A DNA stretch of 5,782 nucleotides from UBA1425 sp051881715. Lineage in GTDB: Bacteria > Bacillota > Clostridia > Oscillospirales > Acutalibacteraceae. Numbering within the stretch: the stretch's first letter is position 1; each line of letters opens with the position of its first letter. This document shows positions 5,630-5,782 of this stretch, in pieces. A program made the translations under genes and the position numbers. The stretch lies in assembly GCA_051881715.1 (NCBI GenBank), contig JBJEQK010000197.1, positions 1-5,782 on the forward strand, given 5' to 3'. The notes beneath the pieces are model-generated. The model worked only from the letters and a program-made list of their open reading frames with translations. It made no database searches and was not told the DNA's origin.

Positions 5630-5782
5630 CTATCGCAGTTGTCAAGCGACGGAAGGATGTATTCGACTTCGCTGTGAGGTCTGGGGATAACGTGGACGGA
5701 GACAAGCTCGCCAACCTTGGAAGCAGATCCACTATGCGTTTGGTTGATGTCATACACCGTGCCGGTACGCATGTTACGTAAC
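5626..5782 (-). CDS. BMC-H shell protein (EutM/PduA-like), 3' part only
   Basis: The gene runs off the right edge; 51 codons and the stop are visible. The C-terminal part SKVGELVSVHVIPRPHSEVE is the nearly invariant end of BMC-H shell proteins, with a short tail YILPSLDNCDR. These proteins form the hexameric facet tiles with central pores. The frame stays open to the edge. However, the visible residues before this block (LRNMRTGTVYDINQTHSG) do not resemble the expected helix GDVAAVKAAxDAGAA, and the stretch is about three residues short. This could be a divergent paralogue, a small rearrangement, or a mis-joined end of the sequence. The stop overlaps the eutT start (ATGA), so it is co-translated with eutT. 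Confidence 0.8.
   Translation of the reverse strand, partial: LRNMRTGTVYDINQTHSGSASKVGELVSVHVIPRPHSEVEYILPSLDNCDR

Overview
The window is almost entirely one leftward (minus-strand) operon for a bacterial microcompartment (BMC) of the cobalamin-dependent ethanolamine/propanediol type, followed by the housekeeping gene rpmE. Tight gene packing, strong AGGAGG-type ribosome binding sites, a zinc-ribbon L31 and gene content like that of Gram-positive eut loci point to an anaerobic Firmicute, most likely a gut Clostridium-class organism. This is an inference from gene content and style, not from a marker gene. No signature enzyme (ammonia lyase, diol dehydratase, glycyl-radical enzyme) lies in the window, so the substrate cannot be read directly.

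Layout in transcription order (right to left): the 3' end of a hexameric BMC shell gene (5626-5782, cut by the window edge); a EutT-type cobalamin adenosyltransferase (4880-5629); a PduL phosphotransacylase (4213-4869); an uncharacterised Eut-associated protein resembling TIGR02536 (3537-4190 or 4199); a EutN/CcmL vertex protein (3233-3523); a PduS-type Fe-S flavoprotein cobalamin reductase (1861-3207); a PduT-type tandem-BMC shell protein with the cluster-binding Cys38 (1295-1843); and a lipoprotein of unknown function (468-1289 or 1298) whose start overlaps the pduT stop. Gaps between these genes are 25 nt or less, and two junctions are 4-nt overlaps (ATGA and TTGA). Position 320-467 is the boundary: a weak candidate terminator for the operon and a strong extended -10 promoter for rpmE (116-319). 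rpmE ends in a clear hairpin terminator (75-105). The leftmost ~36 bases look like a piece of a hairpin-containing intergenic repeat.

How the genes fit together: PduS reduces cobalamin, with electrons probably passed across the shell through the Fe-S cluster in the PduT pore. EutT adenosylates the reduced corrinoid to supply a B12-dependent lyase or dehydratase encoded outside the window. That enzyme's aldehyde product would become an acyl-CoA, and PduL would convert it to acyl-phosphate and recycle CoA. EutN caps the shell vertices. The mix of Eut-type (EutT, TIGR02536, EutN) and Pdu-type (PduL, PduS, PduT) parts, a EutT lacking the enterobacterial CCxxC metal motif, and a lipoprotein translationally linked to a shell gene are the points of most interest.
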